The position numbers and the translations under genes are program-made. From assembly GCF_016748675.1 (NCBI RefSeq), contig NZ_CP051534.1, forward strand, positions 1,302,001-1,366,000: 64,000 nucleotides of DNA, written 5' to 3'. The notes beneath the pieces are model-generated. The model saw only the letters and a list, made by a program, of their open reading frames with translations, was not told the DNA's origin and made no database searches. Position 1 is the first letter of the stretch. Every line of letters starts with the position of its first letter. Source of the stretch: Helicobacter pylori. GTDB lineage: Bacteria > Campylobacterota > Campylobacteria > Campylobacterales > Helicobacteraceae. Of this stretch, positions 27,286 to 37,264 are shown one piece after another.

Positions 27286-27546
27286 TTATACTCCCACTAC
27301 TAAAATTTCTTTAAGCGTGAAAGACTTGGTTTTAGAAAGCGGTCTGCACTCAATCGCGCTCACAAAATCCCCTACTTTCACCTGATTGTTTTCATCATGG
27401 ATGGTGTATTTTTTAAACTTTTTAACAATCTTGCGGTATTTTTCATGCACCACTTTTCTTTCCACAAGAATCACAGCGCTTTTTTCAGCAAACTTGCTGA
27501 TAACCTTGCCTTGCACTAACCTCTTATGCGGCTCTTTCGTATTCAT
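27286..27546 (-). CDS. rpsQ: 30S ribosomal protein S17
   Basis: 86 residues, OB fold; signature '[19 protein letters not shown]'. Primary 16S rRNA binder. 13 bases after rpmC. Confidence 0.96.
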
Positions 27547-27559
27547 TGCTTACCCTTTT

Positions 27560-27760
27560 TTACTCAACGCTAGAAGAATAATGTGCATTAATGGCCGTGT
27601 TAATGCGAGCGATATTTCTTCTGGCTTTCTTAATCTCGTTAGGATTACTCAATTGCATAGCCTTTAACTTAACGCGCAACTCAAAAAGCTCCGCTTTTTT
27701 AGCATGCAACAACTCTTCTAATTCCTTGATACCTTTATCTTTCAATTCAGTATATTTCAT
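27560..27760 (-). CDS. rpmC: 50S ribosomal protein L29
   Basis: 66 residues from '[20 protein letters not shown]'; an ATG four codons upstream is less likely. A two-helix protein near the tunnel exit. Its start lies inside the 3' end of rplP (14-base overlap). Confidence 0.94.
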   Translation of the reverse strand: MKYTELKDKGIKELEELLHAKKAELFELRVKLKAMQLSNPNEIKKARRNIARINTAINAHYSSSVE

Positions 27761-28172
27761 TTTCGCTCTCACAAGTTACAATTTTGGTTTTAAAAGGAAG
27801 TTTGCTCTGAGCTAGTGCTAAAGCTTCTCTCGCTAGTCCTTCTTCAATGCCTAGCATTTCATAAACGATTCTGCCCGGCTTGATATTCATCACCCATTTT
27901 TCCACAGAGCCCTTACCTTTACCCATCCTGGTTTCTAAAGGTTTAGCTGTCAAAGGCTTATCAGGGAACACTCTAATCCACACCTTACCCGCTCTTTTAA
28001 TGTGCCTTGTCATGGCCACCCTTGCGGATTCAATCTGGCGTGAATCGATCCTCCCATGCTCTATGGCTTTAATCGCAATATCCCCAAACGCAATGGAATT
28101 ACCACGATGGGCTTTCCCACGATTGCGCCCTTTCATTTGCTTTCTGTATTTTGTTCTTTTTGGCATTAACAT
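27747..28172 (-). CDS. rplP: 50S ribosomal protein L16
   Basis: 141 residues: '[20 protein letters not shown]' and '[20 protein letters not shown]'. It organises the A-site tRNA region. Two bases after rpsC. Confidence 0.97.
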   Translation of the reverse strand: MLMPKRTKYRKQMKGRNRGKAHRGNSIAFGDIAIKAIEHGRIDSRQIESARVAMTRHIKRAGKVWIRVFPDKPLTAKPLETRMGKGKGSVEKWVMNIKPGRIVYEMLGIEEGLAREALALAQSKLPFKTKIVTCESENEIY

Positions 28173-28174
28173 GA

Positions 28175-28879
28175 TTATTGCCTCCCTCTTCTGCTTCTTC
28201 TAGGCTCTCTTTCTTCTTTAGCCTCTTCTTTTTTCTCAAATTGGATGCCTTTTTGCAAAACTTCCCCTTTGAAAATCCACACTTTCACGCCAATAATACC
28301 ATATACCGTCATCGCTTCAGCAAAGCCGTAATCAATCTTAGCCCTTAAGGTGTGTAAAGGCACGCGCCCTTCCATATACCATTCGGTGCGAGCGATTTCA
28401 GCCCCTGCTAAACGGCCAGAAACGCGCACCTTGATCCCTTTAGCACCGGATTTTAACGCCGCTTGCATGACCTTTTTCATCGCGCGGCGGAAAGCGACCC
28501 TTTTTTCTAGCTGGGTGGCTACATTTTCTGCGGCTAATTGGGCGTCAGCTTGGGGGCGTTTGACTTCTTTAATATTAATGGAGACTTCTTTTTTGATGAG
28601 CGTTTTTAGGCCTTCTTTGACTTTTTCAATATCCACGCCTTTTTTACCAATGATAAGCCCTGGGCGAGCCGCTACAACCGTAACGCGCAGTTTTTTAGCC
28701 GCTCTTTCAATCACAATCTCGCTCACGCCAGCGTAATAAAGCTCTTTTTTAAGGAATTTCCTAATTTTATTGTCTTCATCAATATTGCTTGGAGCGGTGC
28801 GAGCGCTAGGGAACCATCTGGAAGTCCAATTCCTATTAATACCTAATCTTAAACCTACCGGATTAACTTTTTGTCCCAT
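28175..28879 (-). CDS. rpsC: 30S ribosomal protein S3
   Basis: 234 residues with a KH type 2 domain ('[20 protein letters not shown]') and the C-terminal signature '[20 protein letters not shown]'. A charged Glu/Arg tail follows. Part of the mRNA entry helicase site. Confidence 0.97.
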   Translation of the reverse strand: MGQKVNPVGLRLGINRNWTSRWFPSARTAPSNIDEDNKIRKFLKKELYYAGVSEIVIERAAKKLRVTVVAARPGLIIGKKGVDIEKVKEGLKTLIKKEVSINIKEVKRPQADAQLAAENVATQLEKRVAFRRAMKKVMQAALKSGAKGIKVRVSGRLAGAEIARTEWYMEGRVPLHTLRAKIDYGFAEAMTVYGIIGVKVWIFKGEVLQKGIQFEKKEEAKEEREPRRSRRGRQ

Positions 28880-28882
28880 GCC

Positions 28883-29251
28883 CTACTTACCTTCTGCTTG
28901 ATTTTTTTTATGGCTTTTAGAAGATTTCATTTCTTTCCCTTCTGCTACTTCTACGAATACATGAGATGTTGGCTTTCTAATGGCTGTGGCTCTGCCTTTA
29001 GCCCTTGGAATGGAGCGCCTAAGCACAGGGCCAGCATCCACTCTGCAAGAAACAATCAGAGCGCTCTTGGCGTCTAAAGAGCCGTTAGCGACCGCAGAAG
29101 CCACCACTTTTGAAAGCACTCTAGCCGCTTTATTGGGCGTAAATTCCAAACTAGCGATCGCTAATTCAGCGTTCATGCCTTGAATCTGTCTTGCAATCAA
29201 TCTGGCTTTAGTAGGAGATAACCGCACAAATTTTAATAACGCTTTACTCAT
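28883..29251 (-). CDS. rplV: 50S ribosomal protein L22
   Basis: 122 residues; '[20 protein letters not shown]' and the hairpin tip region '[18 protein letters not shown]' that reaches into the exit tunnel (macrolide-relevant). A Lys/Ser-rich tail follows. Confidence 0.96.
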   Translation of the reverse strand: MSKALLKFVRLSPTKARLIARQIQGMNAELAIASLEFTPNKAARVLSKVVASAVANGSLDAKSALIVSCRVDAGPVLRRSIPRAKGRATAIRKPTSHVFVEVAEGKEMKSSKSHKKNQAEGK

Positions 29252-29260
29252 TCTACCCCC

Positions 29261-29542
29261 TTACTTGCCAATCTTTTTTTGGACACTGCCTTTGTGCCCT
29301 TTAAAAGTTCTTGTAGGAGCGAATTCCCCTAACTTATAACCCACATGGTTTTCTGTGATATACACAGGGACAAAAACCCTTCCGTTATGCACATTATAAG
29401 TAAAACCAATCATTTCAGGCAAAATGGTGCTTCTTCTAGACCATGTTTTAATCGGGCGGTTATCCTTGCCCTCTTTTGCCTTGAGCGTTTTTTTCATCAA
29501 GTGGTCGTCTATAAAAGGACCCTTTTTAATTGACCTAGACAT
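29261..29542 (-). CDS. rpsS: 30S ribosomal protein S19
   Basis: 93 residues, beginning '[17 protein letters not shown]' with the signature '[14 protein letters not shown]'. Head protein that pairs with S13. Confidence 0.97.
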
Positions 29543-29553
29543 TCTTTAACCCT

Positions 29554-30384
29554 TTATTTATGTTTCTTTCTGGAAATGATGAGCTTGTCGCTAGCTTTTT
29601 TCTTTCTCGTTTTATAGCCCTTAGCCGGAGTGCCCCAAGGCGATACAGGATGACCGCTTGTCCCTGTTTTACCCTCACCCCCACCATGCGGGTGATCCAC
29701 TGGGTTCATAGCGCTACCACGAGTTTGTGGGCGAATGCCTCTGTGGCGGTTACGCCCTGCCTTACCGATAGAGACATTGATAAAATCCTCATTCCCTACC
29801 ACGCCAACACTCGCCATGCATTCGCTTAGAATGTAGCGCATTTCAGAGCTTGGCATCCTAAGAATGGTGTATTTATTTTCTCTACCCATGATTTGAGCGC
29901 TCATCCCCGCGCTTCTGGCTAATTGCCCACCAGCCCCCGGATGCATTTCAATATTATGCACCACCGTTCCTATAGGGATATTTTTTAACTTCATCGCAAA
30001 GCCCACTTTAATATCCAAACCGCCTTCGGCAGCGATAACGCTATCGCCCACTTTCAAACCGCTTGGCTGTAAAATATAGCGTTTGTCCCCATCAGGATAG
30101 ACCACAAGAGCGATGCGCGCGTTTCTGTAAGGATCATACTCAATCGCAGCCACTTTCCCTTCAATGTTGTATTTGTTGCGCTTGAAATCAATAATGCGAT
30201 AGAGTTTTTTAGCCCCTCTCTCTTTGTGGCGGCTGGTGATTCGCCCGTTATTGTTCCTCCCTGCTGTCGCTTTAAGCTTAGTGAGTAAGCCTTTGACACT
30301 GCTTTTTGCGGTAATGTCTTTAGAGTCCAACACCGACATGAAGCGCCTGCTTGGGGTGTAGGGTTTATAAGTTTTAATCGCCAT
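29554..30384 (-). CDS. rplB: 50S ribosomal protein L2
   Basis: 276 residues, full length. The catalytic-centre proximal loop '[20 protein letters not shown]' with its conserved His is intact. Starts 15 bases after rplW. Confidence 0.97.
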   Translation of the reverse strand: MAIKTYKPYTPSRRFMSVLDSKDITAKSSVKGLLTKLKATAGRNNNGRITSRHKERGAKKLYRIIDFKRNKYNIEGKVAAIEYDPYRNARIALVVYPDGDKRYILQPSGLKVGDSVIAAEGGLDIKVGFAMKLKNIPIGTVVHNIEMHPGAGGQLARSAGMSAQIMGRENKYTILRMPSSEMRYILSECMASVGVVGNEDFINVSIGKAGRNRHRGIRPQTRGSAMNPVDHPHGGGEGKTGTSGHPVSPWGTPAKGYKTRKKKASDKLIISRKKHK

Positions 30385-30399
30385 AACGCTTTCTCCTTT

Positions 30400-30681
30400 C
30401 TACGCGCCAAGGGCGGCAATGCTAGCGCCCTCTGGAACTTTCACATAAAATTTCTTAAACGACTTTCTTTGTCCAAGCTTCCCTCTAAAGCGTTTCACCT
30501 TACCCTCTTGTTTCAAAGAATTGATTTTCAAAGGCTCAAAGCCAAAGTAAGTTTTAAACACTTCTTTGAGCTGGTTTTTAGTTACATTTTGAGCCGTTTG
30601 GACCACTAAAACACCTTTTTCTTGCAATCCTAATGACTTTTCAGTGTAAAGAATTGACTTTATATCCATGATGTCTGCCAT
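30400..30681 (-). CDS. rplW: 50S ribosomal protein L23
   Basis: 93 residues; '[20 protein letters not shown]' and '[20 protein letters not shown]'. Docking site for trigger factor and SRP at the tunnel exit. Confidence 0.96.
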   Translation of the reverse strand: MADIMDIKSILYTEKSLGLQEKGVLVVQTAQNVTKNQLKEVFKTYFGFEPLKINSLKQEGKVKRFRGKLGQRKSFKKFYVKVPEGASIAALGA

Positions 30682-30684
30682 TTT

Positions 30685-31332
30685 TTACTCCTCTGTCTTA
30701 TCTTGCACCACATGCTGAAACGCCGCTTCTTCCATCACCACAGAGCTAAACGCCGCCAAAAGATAAGCGTTTAACTCGCTCACATCAACAATAAGGCATT
30801 TTTTAAGGTTACTAAAGGCTAACTCGGTGTATTCGTCCATGTTCATGCACACAAACAAAGTGTCTCGTTGCTCCAAAGCCTGGAACATTTGATTGGCTTC
30901 TTTAGTCAAATGCTTTCTTTTGTTGTCTTCAACCACGCCTTTTATAGCGATTTTTTCCACCACAAAAAGCTTGTTCGCTTGCGCTTTTTCTTCTAAAGCG
31001 TATTCTAAAGCCAGGCGTTTTTGTTTTTTGTTGATTTTAAGGTTGTAATTGCGCTTATTCGTAGCCCCATGAGAGACACCCCCACCCACAAACACAGGCG
31101 AAGTGATGCTCCCTGCTCTGGCTCTTCCGCCCCCTTTTTGCGCCCAAGGCTTCCTACCGCCCCCACTCACTTCAGCGCGGTTTTTACTTTTAGCGGTATT
31201 AGCGCGTACAGAAGATAAATAATGTTTCACATAAAGATAGAGGTTATGGCTGTTGATACCCTCATATCTTTTAGGTAACTCCACGCTACCCTTTTCTTTC
31301 AAATGGCTGTCTAAAACGATGGCCTTACTCAT
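30685..31332 (-). CDS. rplD: 50S ribosomal protein L4
   Basis: 215 residues with the extended tunnel loop '[20 protein letters not shown]'. In enteric bacteria L4 regulates the S10 operon through the leader; here the visible leader is only about 60-70 bases, so that control is unlikely to be conserved in form. Confidence 0.96.
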   Translation of the reverse strand: MSKAIVLDSHLKEKGSVELPKRYEGINSHNLYLYVKHYLSSVRANTAKSKNRAEVSGGGRKPWAQKGGGRARAGSITSPVFVGGGVSHGATNKRNYNLKINKKQKRLALEYALEEKAQANKLFVVEKIAIKGVVEDNKRKHLTKEANQMFQALEQRDTLFVCMNMDEYTELAFSNLKKCLIVDVSELNAYLLAAFSSVVMEEAAFQHVVQDKTEE

Positions 31333-31366
31333 ATCAAACCCTTTATATTATATTCAATGTATGGTT

Positions 31367-31942
31367 TTATACCGCTCTAATGCGTCCATAAGCCCCAGAA
31401 AAGCCGGCCACTGAACCCTTTAGCACTAACACCATACTTTCTTTATCAAAAGAGAGCACCTCGTTTTGGCAAGTAACTAGCTCATTGCCATAATGCCCTG
31501 CCATTTTCCTACCCTTTTGCACTCTTCCTGGCCATTCTCGGTTACCAATAGAGCCAGGACGGCGATGGAAACGGCTCCCATGCGCTGCAGGCCCGCCTTG
31601 GAAATTCCAACGCTTCATCACCCCCGCAAAGCCTCTCCCTTTAGTTTTAAAGCTCGCTTTAACCCTTTTAAGCGTTTCTAAAGCGCTCAAATCCAAATCG
31701 CCCAACTCTTTTTGCTGGGAAGCTTTTAAGGTAGCGAAATGGTTAAACTCTTTACTGAGTTGGTATTTCTTTTGCTGGCCTTCAATCGCCTTATTGTGTT
31801 TTTTATGCATCGCATAGGCGACTAAAGCTTTCCCGTTTTCTAGCTGGCACACTTTCGCTTGCAAGACTTTAAGCAAGGTTACAGGCGTGCTGTTAGCGTC
31901 AATGGTGCGGCTCATGCCTATCTTTTGAACTAAAAATTCCAT
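31367..31942 (-). CDS. rplC: 50S ribosomal protein L3
   Basis: 191 residues, with the signature '[20 protein letters not shown]' that holds the Gln methylated by PrmB in other bacteria and reaches to the peptidyl transferase centre. 36 bases follow rpsJ. Confidence 0.97.
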   Translation of the reverse strand: MEFLVQKIGMSRTIDANSTPVTLLKVLQAKVCQLENGKALVAYAMHKKHNKAIEGQQKKYQLSKEFNHFATLKASQQKELGDLDLSALETLKRVKASFKTKGRGFAGVMKRWNFQGGPAAHGSRFHRRPGSIGNREWPGRVQKGRKMAGHYGNELVTCQNEVLSFDKESMVLVLKGSVAGFSGAYGRIRAV

Positions 31943-31978
31943 ATCTAACCCTTATTTTATTATCTCAATGCGTTAGGA

Positions 31979-32293
31979 CTACTTCGTTTCCATAGAGGTT
32001 ACTTCTACATCCACTTCAGGAGCTAAATCCAACTTCATCAAGCTATCCACGGTTTCTGGGGTGGCCGAGATAATATCAATCAATCGGCTATAAACCCTAA
32101 TCTCAAACTGCTCTCTTGAATCCTTATTGACATGCGGGGATCGTAAAACGGTGTAACGCTTATTCTTAGTCGGTAAAGGGATAGGCCCTCTAATTTCAGA
32201 ACCTGAGCGCTTTACGGCTTCCACGATAGCCACAACAGAGCGATCCAACACTCTATGGTCATAAGCTTTGAGCTTCAACCTGATTTTTTCCAT
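31979..32293 (-). CDS. rpsJ: 30S ribosomal protein S10
   Basis: 104 residues: '[20 protein letters not shown]' and '[20 protein letters not shown]'. First gene of the 27-gene cluster; the same family is the NusE antitermination factor. A promoter stands about 70 bases upstream. Confidence 0.97.
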   Translation of the reverse strand: MEKIRLKLKAYDHRVLDRSVVAIVEAVKRSGSEIRGPIPLPTKNKRYTVLRSPHVNKDSREQFEIRVYSRLIDIISATPETVDSLMKLDLAPEVDVEVTSMETK

Positions 32294-32362
32294 AAACTCT
32301 CCTAAAAGAACTCGTTTTATCCGTTACTAAAAACAGAATAAAACAATAAAATAAAAACTGAA

Positions 32363-32391
32363 ATACTACTCAAAATGCGCCATTTAGTCAA
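32363..32391 (-). promoter_or_regulatory. Candidate main promoter of the ribosomal cluster
   Basis: On the minus strand TTGACT (32386-32391), a 17-base spacer and TAGTAT (32363-32368) give a sigma-70-like promoter with its start about 60 bases before rpsJ. It lies in the divergent gap with the ATPase gene. Confidence 0.45.
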
Positions 32392-32456
32392 TAACTTTTG
32401 CTATTTTTAGGGATTTTTAGAGATTTTTACTTCCTTTTTATAAGGAAATAGAAAAA

Positions 32457-33590
32457 ATGCGCTACGCTTATCTTAATCCAATCTCATTTGAAAGGAAGTT
32501 CATGCCCCTTTCTTGCTTGCACCCTTTTGGGCCTTTTGAAACCCCTAAAGAGCCGGCTTTAAACAACCCGCTTTTAAAGGCGCCTTCAAGCGATAAAATC
32601 TGTCTTTTAGGGCCGATGAAATCCGGTAAAACCACTTCCGCCCTCAAACTAGCGAAGGATTTTAAAAACCCTGTGTATCTCAATTACAATGACATGCGCT
32701 TGAACAAAAACATTCTAAGCTCATGGCTTTTAAAATGGCATTTAGAAAAGAAAATGGATTTGCTCATTTTAGATCATATTGATCGCTTGGATTTCAGCCT
32801 GCCTAAGCTTCCCAAAATCGTTCTTATCCCTAATTATTTAAGCCCCATAACAGCGCCAGATTGCAGCTTATGCTATGCGTTAGGGTTGAATTTTAAAGAA
32901 TATATTAGCTTTTTCAAACCCAACACCCCTAAAAACACTCTGTTTAACCGCTTTTTAAAAGACGGCAACGCTCTAGATTCGCTTTTTGCAGAAAACGAGC
33001 AAGAAAAAATCCTAAAAAAACAAGAAAATATCAAATTAATCTTTCAAGCTTACGCCCCCTTAATAGCTAAAATCTGCTCGTATCAGTCTAAGTTTGTGAG
33101 CGCTTTTTATCTTTATACGCAACTCAAAAAAGAGCTTAAGATCTCTAAAGACACCCTTTATAAATTGTTACACGCGCTAGAAAACCAGCGCATCATTTTT
33201 TTAACCCCCAGTTTTGAAAACAATAAAACCAAATTGTATCTGTGTGATTTTGCCTTGCCTTATAGCCTGACTCCTAGCCCTTCGCTTTTAAATGTTTTTG
33301 AAAACATGGTTTTTTTAGAGCTTTACAAGCAATTCCAAAACTACGAGCTTTACTCCCATGATAATGGGATTTTTATCTTGCGCGAAAACGCCACTAACAA
33401 GCTCGCCCTCATCGCCCACGCTTTCCCCACGCCGCATTTTTTAGAAAAACAGCTTTTATGGTGCCATAAACAAGGGTTTTTAAAAATTGCAATCGTTTCT
33501 ATCAACACCCCCATTTCAGCCAATAATCCCCCCTACAAACACCTTAATTTCATTGATTTTTCTTTGGATATTCAATCTATTTTGGTATAA
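32457..33590 (+). CDS. P-loop ATPase of unknown role
   Basis: 377 residues with a Walker A motif 'LLGPMKSGKTTSALKL' near residue 50 and a Walker B-like 'MDLLILDHIDRLDF' near 100. The C-terminal half resembles the archaeal-type AAA-14/DUF4143 ATPases in layout (helical, then a nuclease-like fold), but no catalytic nuclease motif is clear. Two starts are possible: 32457 (AAGGAA 8 bases upstream) and 32502 (AAAGGAAG 4 bases upstream). It is known only as a conserved ATP-binding protein (HP1321). It ends 10 bases before an octamer repeat array. Confidence 0.75.
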   Translation: MRYAYLNPISFERKFMPLSCLHPFGPFETPKEPALNNPLLKAPSSDKICLLGPMKSGKTTSALKLAKDFKNPVYLNYNDMRLNKNILSSWLLKWHLEKKMDLLILDHIDRLDFSLPKLPKIVLIPNYLSPITAPDCSLCYALGLNFKEYISFFKPNTPKNTLFNRFLKDGNALDSLFAENEQEKILKKQENIKLIFQAYAPLIAKICSYQSKFVSAFYLYTQLKKELKISKDTLYKLLHALENQRIIFLTPSFENNKTKLYLCDFALPYSLTPSPSLLNVFENMVFLELYKQFQNYELYSHDNGIFILRENATNKLALIAHAFPTPHFLEKQLLWCHKQGFLKIAIVSINTPISANNPPYKHLNFIDFSLDIQSILV

Positions 33591-33600
33591 TAATTACTTG

Positions 33601-33680
33601 TATTTATGTATTTATGTATTTATGTATTTATGTATTTATGTATTTATGTATTTATGTATTTATGTATTTATGTATTTATG
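33601..33680 (+). repeat. Microsatellite: ten perfect TATTTATG units
   Basis: Eighty bases made of exactly ten 8-bp units, with a further partial unit (TATT). It lies 10 bases after the ATPase stop and ends about 160 bases before the secreted protein gene at 33844. An octamer changes length in steps that are not multiples of three or of the 10.5-bp helix turn, so it is suited to altering promoter spacing. Confidence 0.97.
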
Positions 33681-33843
33681 TATTAAAATTATTACACATT
33701 TTTTTATATTATTAATAGGTATTTTATTTTTTCTTAAGCTAACTCACTATAAGCTATCCTAGTATTTCGCTTTTTTGAGAAATACCCACCTACCCCAAAA
33801 GCGTAGGGCGTTTTTAATATTCTTTTATAGAAAGGAAGCTACA

Positions 33844-34425
33844 ATGAACGCATTGAAAAAATTAAGTTTCTGCGCCTTGCTATCCCTAGGTCTCTTCGCT
33901 CAAACAGCGCATGCTGAGAGTTTTCAAGACATCGCAGACTATCCTGGTTGGCTTAAAGTCAATTTTTTTAAGCATGATCACTACCTCAACCAATACATTG
34001 GTTCAGCCGGTATCGTGAAAGAAAGAAACGATTTTTATTCCAACTATATCCTCTATGATGACAAATTGCCCCCTGAAAAGAACGCTGAAAAAATCGCTCT
34101 TTTAAGGGCCAAGATGAACGCTTACAGCACTTTAGAAAGCGTTTTAATCACCACAAAAATGCACCATCGCATTGTTAAAGCGCTTCACGTTAAAAATAAC
34201 GTTATCAGCCCTTTATTCGGGCTTGTTGATTTTTTAACCTCTAAATCCATTTTGGCTAAAAGGTTCGTGGATACCACCAACCATCGTGTGTATGTTATGG
34301 TGCAATTCCCTTTCATTCAGCCTGAAGATCTCATCGCTTACTTTAAAGCCAAGCGCATCAGTCTTTCTTCAGCGAGCGCTACCCATCTCAGCGCCGTTTT
34401 AAATAAGGCGTTGTTCCACCTCTAA
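33844..34425 (+). CDS. Secreted protein of unknown function
   Basis: 193 residues. The ATG at 33844 has AAAGGAAG 5 bases upstream and opens a classical signal peptide ([20 protein letters not shown], cut after AHA); the longer frame upstream lacks both. The mature part is soluble, with motifs such as '[20 protein letters not shown]' that I do not recognise. Its 3' end overlaps the convergent rnhB by 27 bases. The octamer array lies in its upstream region, so its expression may vary between cells. Confidence 0.75.
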   Translation: MNALKKLSFCALLSLGLFAQTAHAESFQDIADYPGWLKVNFFKHDHYLNQYIGSAGIVKERNDFYSNYILYDDKLPPEKNAEKIALLRAKMNAYSTLESVLITTKMHHRIVKALHVKNNVISPLFGLVDFLTSKSILAKRFVDTTNHRVYVMVQFPFIQPEDLIAYFKAKRISLSSASATHLSAVLNKALFHL

Positions 34426-35013
34426 GAGTTTGGGATTTAAGATGCGGTTTTTAAGCGTGAAGCTACGCCGATGAAAAGGCGTAGCCCCTAGCTTAATGAT
34501 CGCTTCTATATGCTGTTTAGTCCCATACCCGCAATTCTTATCCCAGCCGTATTCCTTAAACAAAGCGTGCAATTGCCGCATTTCTCTGTCCTTAGCAGCT
34601 TTCGCTAAAACAGACGCCATAGCGATTTGAGCGATTTTCTCATCGCCTTTAATGATGGTTTGTAGATCAGGATAGCGTTTGTTCAAGCCAAACGCCGTGT
34701 TGCCGTCTATTTTTATTTCATTGGCTAAAGAGCAACCATTTTCTAAAATCTCTTGAATAGCGAGCTTCAAACACACCCCTAAGCCCAAGCTATCAATTTC
34801 ATTCGCGCTTTTTTTAACCACGAAAAACCCCACCTCACCATGCGTTTTGATTTTATCTTCTAAGAAAAAGCGCTTTTTTTGGCTGAGCTTCTTGCTGTCT
34901 TTTAAACCCATGCTCAAAAACTCTAAGGCTGTTTGGTCATCGCACACCACCCCAGCCACAAAAAGCGACCCGGCCAAACACCCCCTCCCCGCTTCATCAA
35001 TGCCTAAAATCAT
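34399..35013 (-). CDS. rnhB: Ribonuclease HII
   Basis: It removes RNA from RNA/DNA hybrids. 204 residues with the catalytic opening '[20 protein letters not shown]' (Asp and Glu), a further acidic motif '[11 protein letters not shown]', and '[13 protein letters not shown]' holding the last acidic residue. It is the third gene of a probable fumC - small gene - rnhB unit, 43 bases after the small gene. Confidence 0.94.
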   Translation of the reverse strand: MILGIDEAGRGCLAGSLFVAGVVCDDQTALEFLSMGLKDSKKLSQKKRFFLEDKIKTHGEVGFFVVKKSANEIDSLGLGVCLKLAIQEILENGCSLANEIKIDGNTAFGLNKRYPDLQTIIKGDEKIAQIAMASVLAKAAKDREMRQLHALFKEYGWDKNCGYGTKQHIEAIIKLGATPFHRRSFTLKNRILNPKLLEVEQRLI

Positions 35014-35056
35014 TGATACGCAACCAAACCGGTATAAAAATTCCTACTCATGCGCT

Positions 35057-35293
35057 TCATGCGTTATCTCGTTTTCTCTTATCTTCAATAAACTCTGTTA
35101 ATTCTTTTTCAAAGTTTTTCTTGCTTTTTCTGTCGCCTGGCGATGAAGGGATCGTCAAAGAATACGCCCCATCAGTCAGCTTGGCATGCTTACCTCCAGA
35201 TTTCAAATAAAGATTCAAATCTTTATTGTCATGCAATGCTTCTTTTAAGATCTTACAAATCTCTTTGCTACCAGTGGCTTTTTCAGGATTCAT
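35057..35293 (-). CDS. Small protein with weak HicA-like features
   Basis: 78 residues, basic at both ends. The core 'LYLKSGGKHAKLTDGAYSL' followed by 'IPSSPGDRKSKKNFEKELT' recalls HicA mRNA interferases, where a G-S-H-H loop and a strand ending in Val/Ile-Pro are followed by a final helix. A single His is in the right place. No HicB-like antitoxin gene is adjacent; the neighbours are fumC (22 bases before it) and rnhB. It could equally be an uncharacterised RNA-binding protein with the same fold. Confidence 0.6.
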   Translation of the reverse strand: MNPEKATGSKEICKILKEALHDNKDLNLYLKSGGKHAKLTDGAYSLTIPSSPGDRKSKKNFEKELTEFIEDKRKRDNA

Positions 35294-35315
35294 CTCATGC
35301 TCCCACCCAAGACTT

Positions 35316-36707
35316 TCAAGCCTTAGGCCCGATCATCTTTTCAGGCACTACGAATTTGTCAAAATCTTCAGCGCTCAAGAGTTTCAATTCTAGCGCGCTT
35401 TCTTTTAAAGAAATGCCTTTTTTGTGGGCGTTTTTAGCGATTTTAGCGGCGTTTTCATAGCCTACATGCGGGTTTAGGGCGGTTACTAGCATCAAAGAAT
35501 GGTGCAAGTAATAATCAATCTTTTCTCTATTAGGCTCAATACCGCTTGCGCAATGGGTATTAAAACTTTCCATGCTATCGCTCAACAGCCTTAAACTTTG
35601 CAAGAAATTATAAATGATTACCGGCTTGAACACATTCAATTCAAAATTACCCTGACTGGCCGCAATGCCAATAGCGGTATCATTCCCCATCACTTGCACG
35701 GCTACCATTGTCATCGCTTCGCATTGCGTGGGATTGACTTTACCGGGCATAATAGAGCTGCCCGGCTCGTTTTCAGGGATATTAAGCTCGCCCAAACCAC
35801 AGCGCGGCCCGCTCGCAAGCCATCTAATATCGTTAGCGATTTTCATTAAATTCGCCGCTAAAGCCTTAAAAGCCCCATGCGCATAAGCGATAGCGTCATG
35901 GCTAGTGAGCGCGTGGAATTTATTGGGTGCAGAAATGAATTTCACGCCACTAAACTGGCTCAATTCTTCAGCCACTTTTTCACTCAATTCTTTATGAGCG
36001 TTTAGCCCTGTGCCTACCGCAGTCCCGCCTATGGCTAATTCTCTTAAATGCTCCAAGCTCTCTAAAATTTGTTGTTTAGAATGCTCTAACATGCTCGCAT
36101 ACCCGCTAAATTCTTGCCCCAAAGTTAAAGGCGTAGCGTCTTGTAAATGCGTGCGCCCGATTTTGACAATCTCTTTAAATTGTTGGCTTTTGTCTTTAAA
36201 GGTCTTTAACAGATTCTCTAAACTGGGCAATAACTTGCGCGTGATTTCTAGCGCACTCACAATATGCATTGCGGTAGGGAAAGTGTCGTTGGAGCTTTGA
36301 GACATGTTCACATCATCGTTAGGGTGGATGAGTTTTTTCTCCCTGAAATTACCCCCTAAAATTTCTGTAGCCTTATTGGCAATGACTTCATTGAGATTCA
36401 TGTTCGTTTGAGTCCCGCTCCCTGTTTGCCATATCGCCAACGGGAATTCGCCGCACAGCTCGCCTTTTAAAATGCAATCGCACGCCTTGATAATGGCTTG
36501 GGATTTTTCTAGGCTTAATTTCCCCAACTTGTGGTTGACTACCGCCAGACTCCTTTTGAGTTTGGCAAACGCGCCAATGAGTTCTTTAGGCATTTTTTCG
36601 GTGCCGATTTTAAAGTTTTCAAGACTGCGTTGCGTTTGAGCCCCCCAGTATTGGCTATCATCCACTTGAATTTCGCCCATCGTGTCATGTTCAATTCTAA
36701 ATTGCAT
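35316..36707 (-). CDS. fumC: Fumarate hydratase, class II
   Basis: Iron-independent TCA enzyme interconverting fumarate and malate. 463 residues, full length; motifs '[17 protein letters not shown]', '[19 protein letters not shown]' and the superfamily signature '[17 protein letters not shown]' are all intact. H. pylori runs a reductive branch using fumarate, where this enzyme feeds fumarate reductase. First gene of a minus-strand unit with the small gene and rnhB. Confidence 0.96.
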   Translation of the reverse strand: MQFRIEHDTMGEIQVDDSQYWGAQTQRSLENFKIGTEKMPKELIGAFAKLKRSLAVVNHKLGKLSLEKSQAIIKACDCILKGELCGEFPLAIWQTGSGTQTNMNLNEVIANKATEILGGNFREKKLIHPNDDVNMSQSSNDTFPTAMHIVSALEITRKLLPSLENLLKTFKDKSQQFKEIVKIGRTHLQDATPLTLGQEFSGYASMLEHSKQQILESLEHLRELAIGGTAVGTGLNAHKELSEKVAEELSQFSGVKFISAPNKFHALTSHDAIAYAHGAFKALAANLMKIANDIRWLASGPRCGLGELNIPENEPGSSIMPGKVNPTQCEAMTMVAVQVMGNDTAIGIAASQGNFELNVFKPVIIYNFLQSLRLLSDSMESFNTHCASGIEPNREKIDYYLHHSLMLVTALNPHVGYENAAKIAKNAHKKGISLKESALELKLLSAEDFDKFVVPEKMIGPKA

Positions 36708-36842
36708 ATTAATCCTTTGAAATTTGATTTTAAAACCTTAAAAAAATAGCATAAACTCTTATACCTTCTACTTAAAAACCCTAATTTTTTTAAACACCAT
36801 TTCCACAATTTTTACACAAAAGAAAGTTATCATTCTTCCACA

Positions 36843-36858
36843 ACAAGAATTTTCTTGT
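36843..36858. promoter_or_regulatory. Palindrome upstream of crdA, possible operator
   Basis: ACAAGAA-TT-TTCTTGT, a perfect 7+7 inverted repeat 25 bases before the crdA ATG. It could be part of the copper-responsive control region (crdA is activated by CrdRS) or a hairpin in the leader. Confidence 0.35.
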
Positions 36859-36882
36859 CATCTTAATTTAAAGGTCAAAACG

Positions 36883-37260
36883 ATGAAAAAGTTAGCCGCT
36901 TTATTTTTAATAAGTGCATTGGGGGTTATGAGTTTAAACGCATGGGAGCAAACCCTAAAAGCGAATGACTTGGAAGTGAAAATCAAATCCGTGGGTAACC
37001 CCATTAAAGGCGATAACACTTTCGTGCTTAGCCCCACTTTAAAAGGTAAGGCTTTAGAAAAAGCTATCGTTAGGGTGCAGTTTATGATGCCTGAAATGCC
37101 TGGCATGCCAGCGATGAAAGAAATGGCGCAAGTGAGTGAAAAAAACGGCATTTATGAAGCTAAAACCAATCTTTCTATGAACGGGACATGGCAGGTGAGG
37201 GTGGATATTAAATCTAAAGAGGGTCAGGTTTATCGCGCTAAAACAAGCCTGGATTTATAA
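36883..37260 (+). CDS. crdA: Copper resistance determinant CrdA
   Basis: A 125-residue exported protein (signal peptide KKLAALFLISALGVMSLNA) with a YtkA/FixH-like beta fold and a methionine cluster 'FMMPEMPGMPAMKEM' suited to binding Cu(I) in the periplasm. It is copper-induced in H. pylori under the CrdRS two-component system and needed for copper resistance and acid adaptation. It heads the crdA-crdB-czcB-czcA operon; crdB starts 4 bases after its stop. Confidence 0.92.
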   Translation: MKKLAALFLISALGVMSLNAWEQTLKANDLEVKIKSVGNPIKGDNTFVLSPTLKGKALEKAIVRVQFMMPEMPGMPAMKEMAQVSEKNGIYEAKTNLSMNGTWQVRVDIKSKEGQVYRAKTSLDL

Positions 37261-37264
37261 GAGC

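Noticed and set aside
33487..33762. Plus-strand ORF of 91 codons running through the octamer array
   Set aside because: It overlaps the ATPase gene end in another frame and its protein is only the Tyr/Leu/Cys/Ile/Phe/Met translation of the TATTTATG repeat; no ribosome site.
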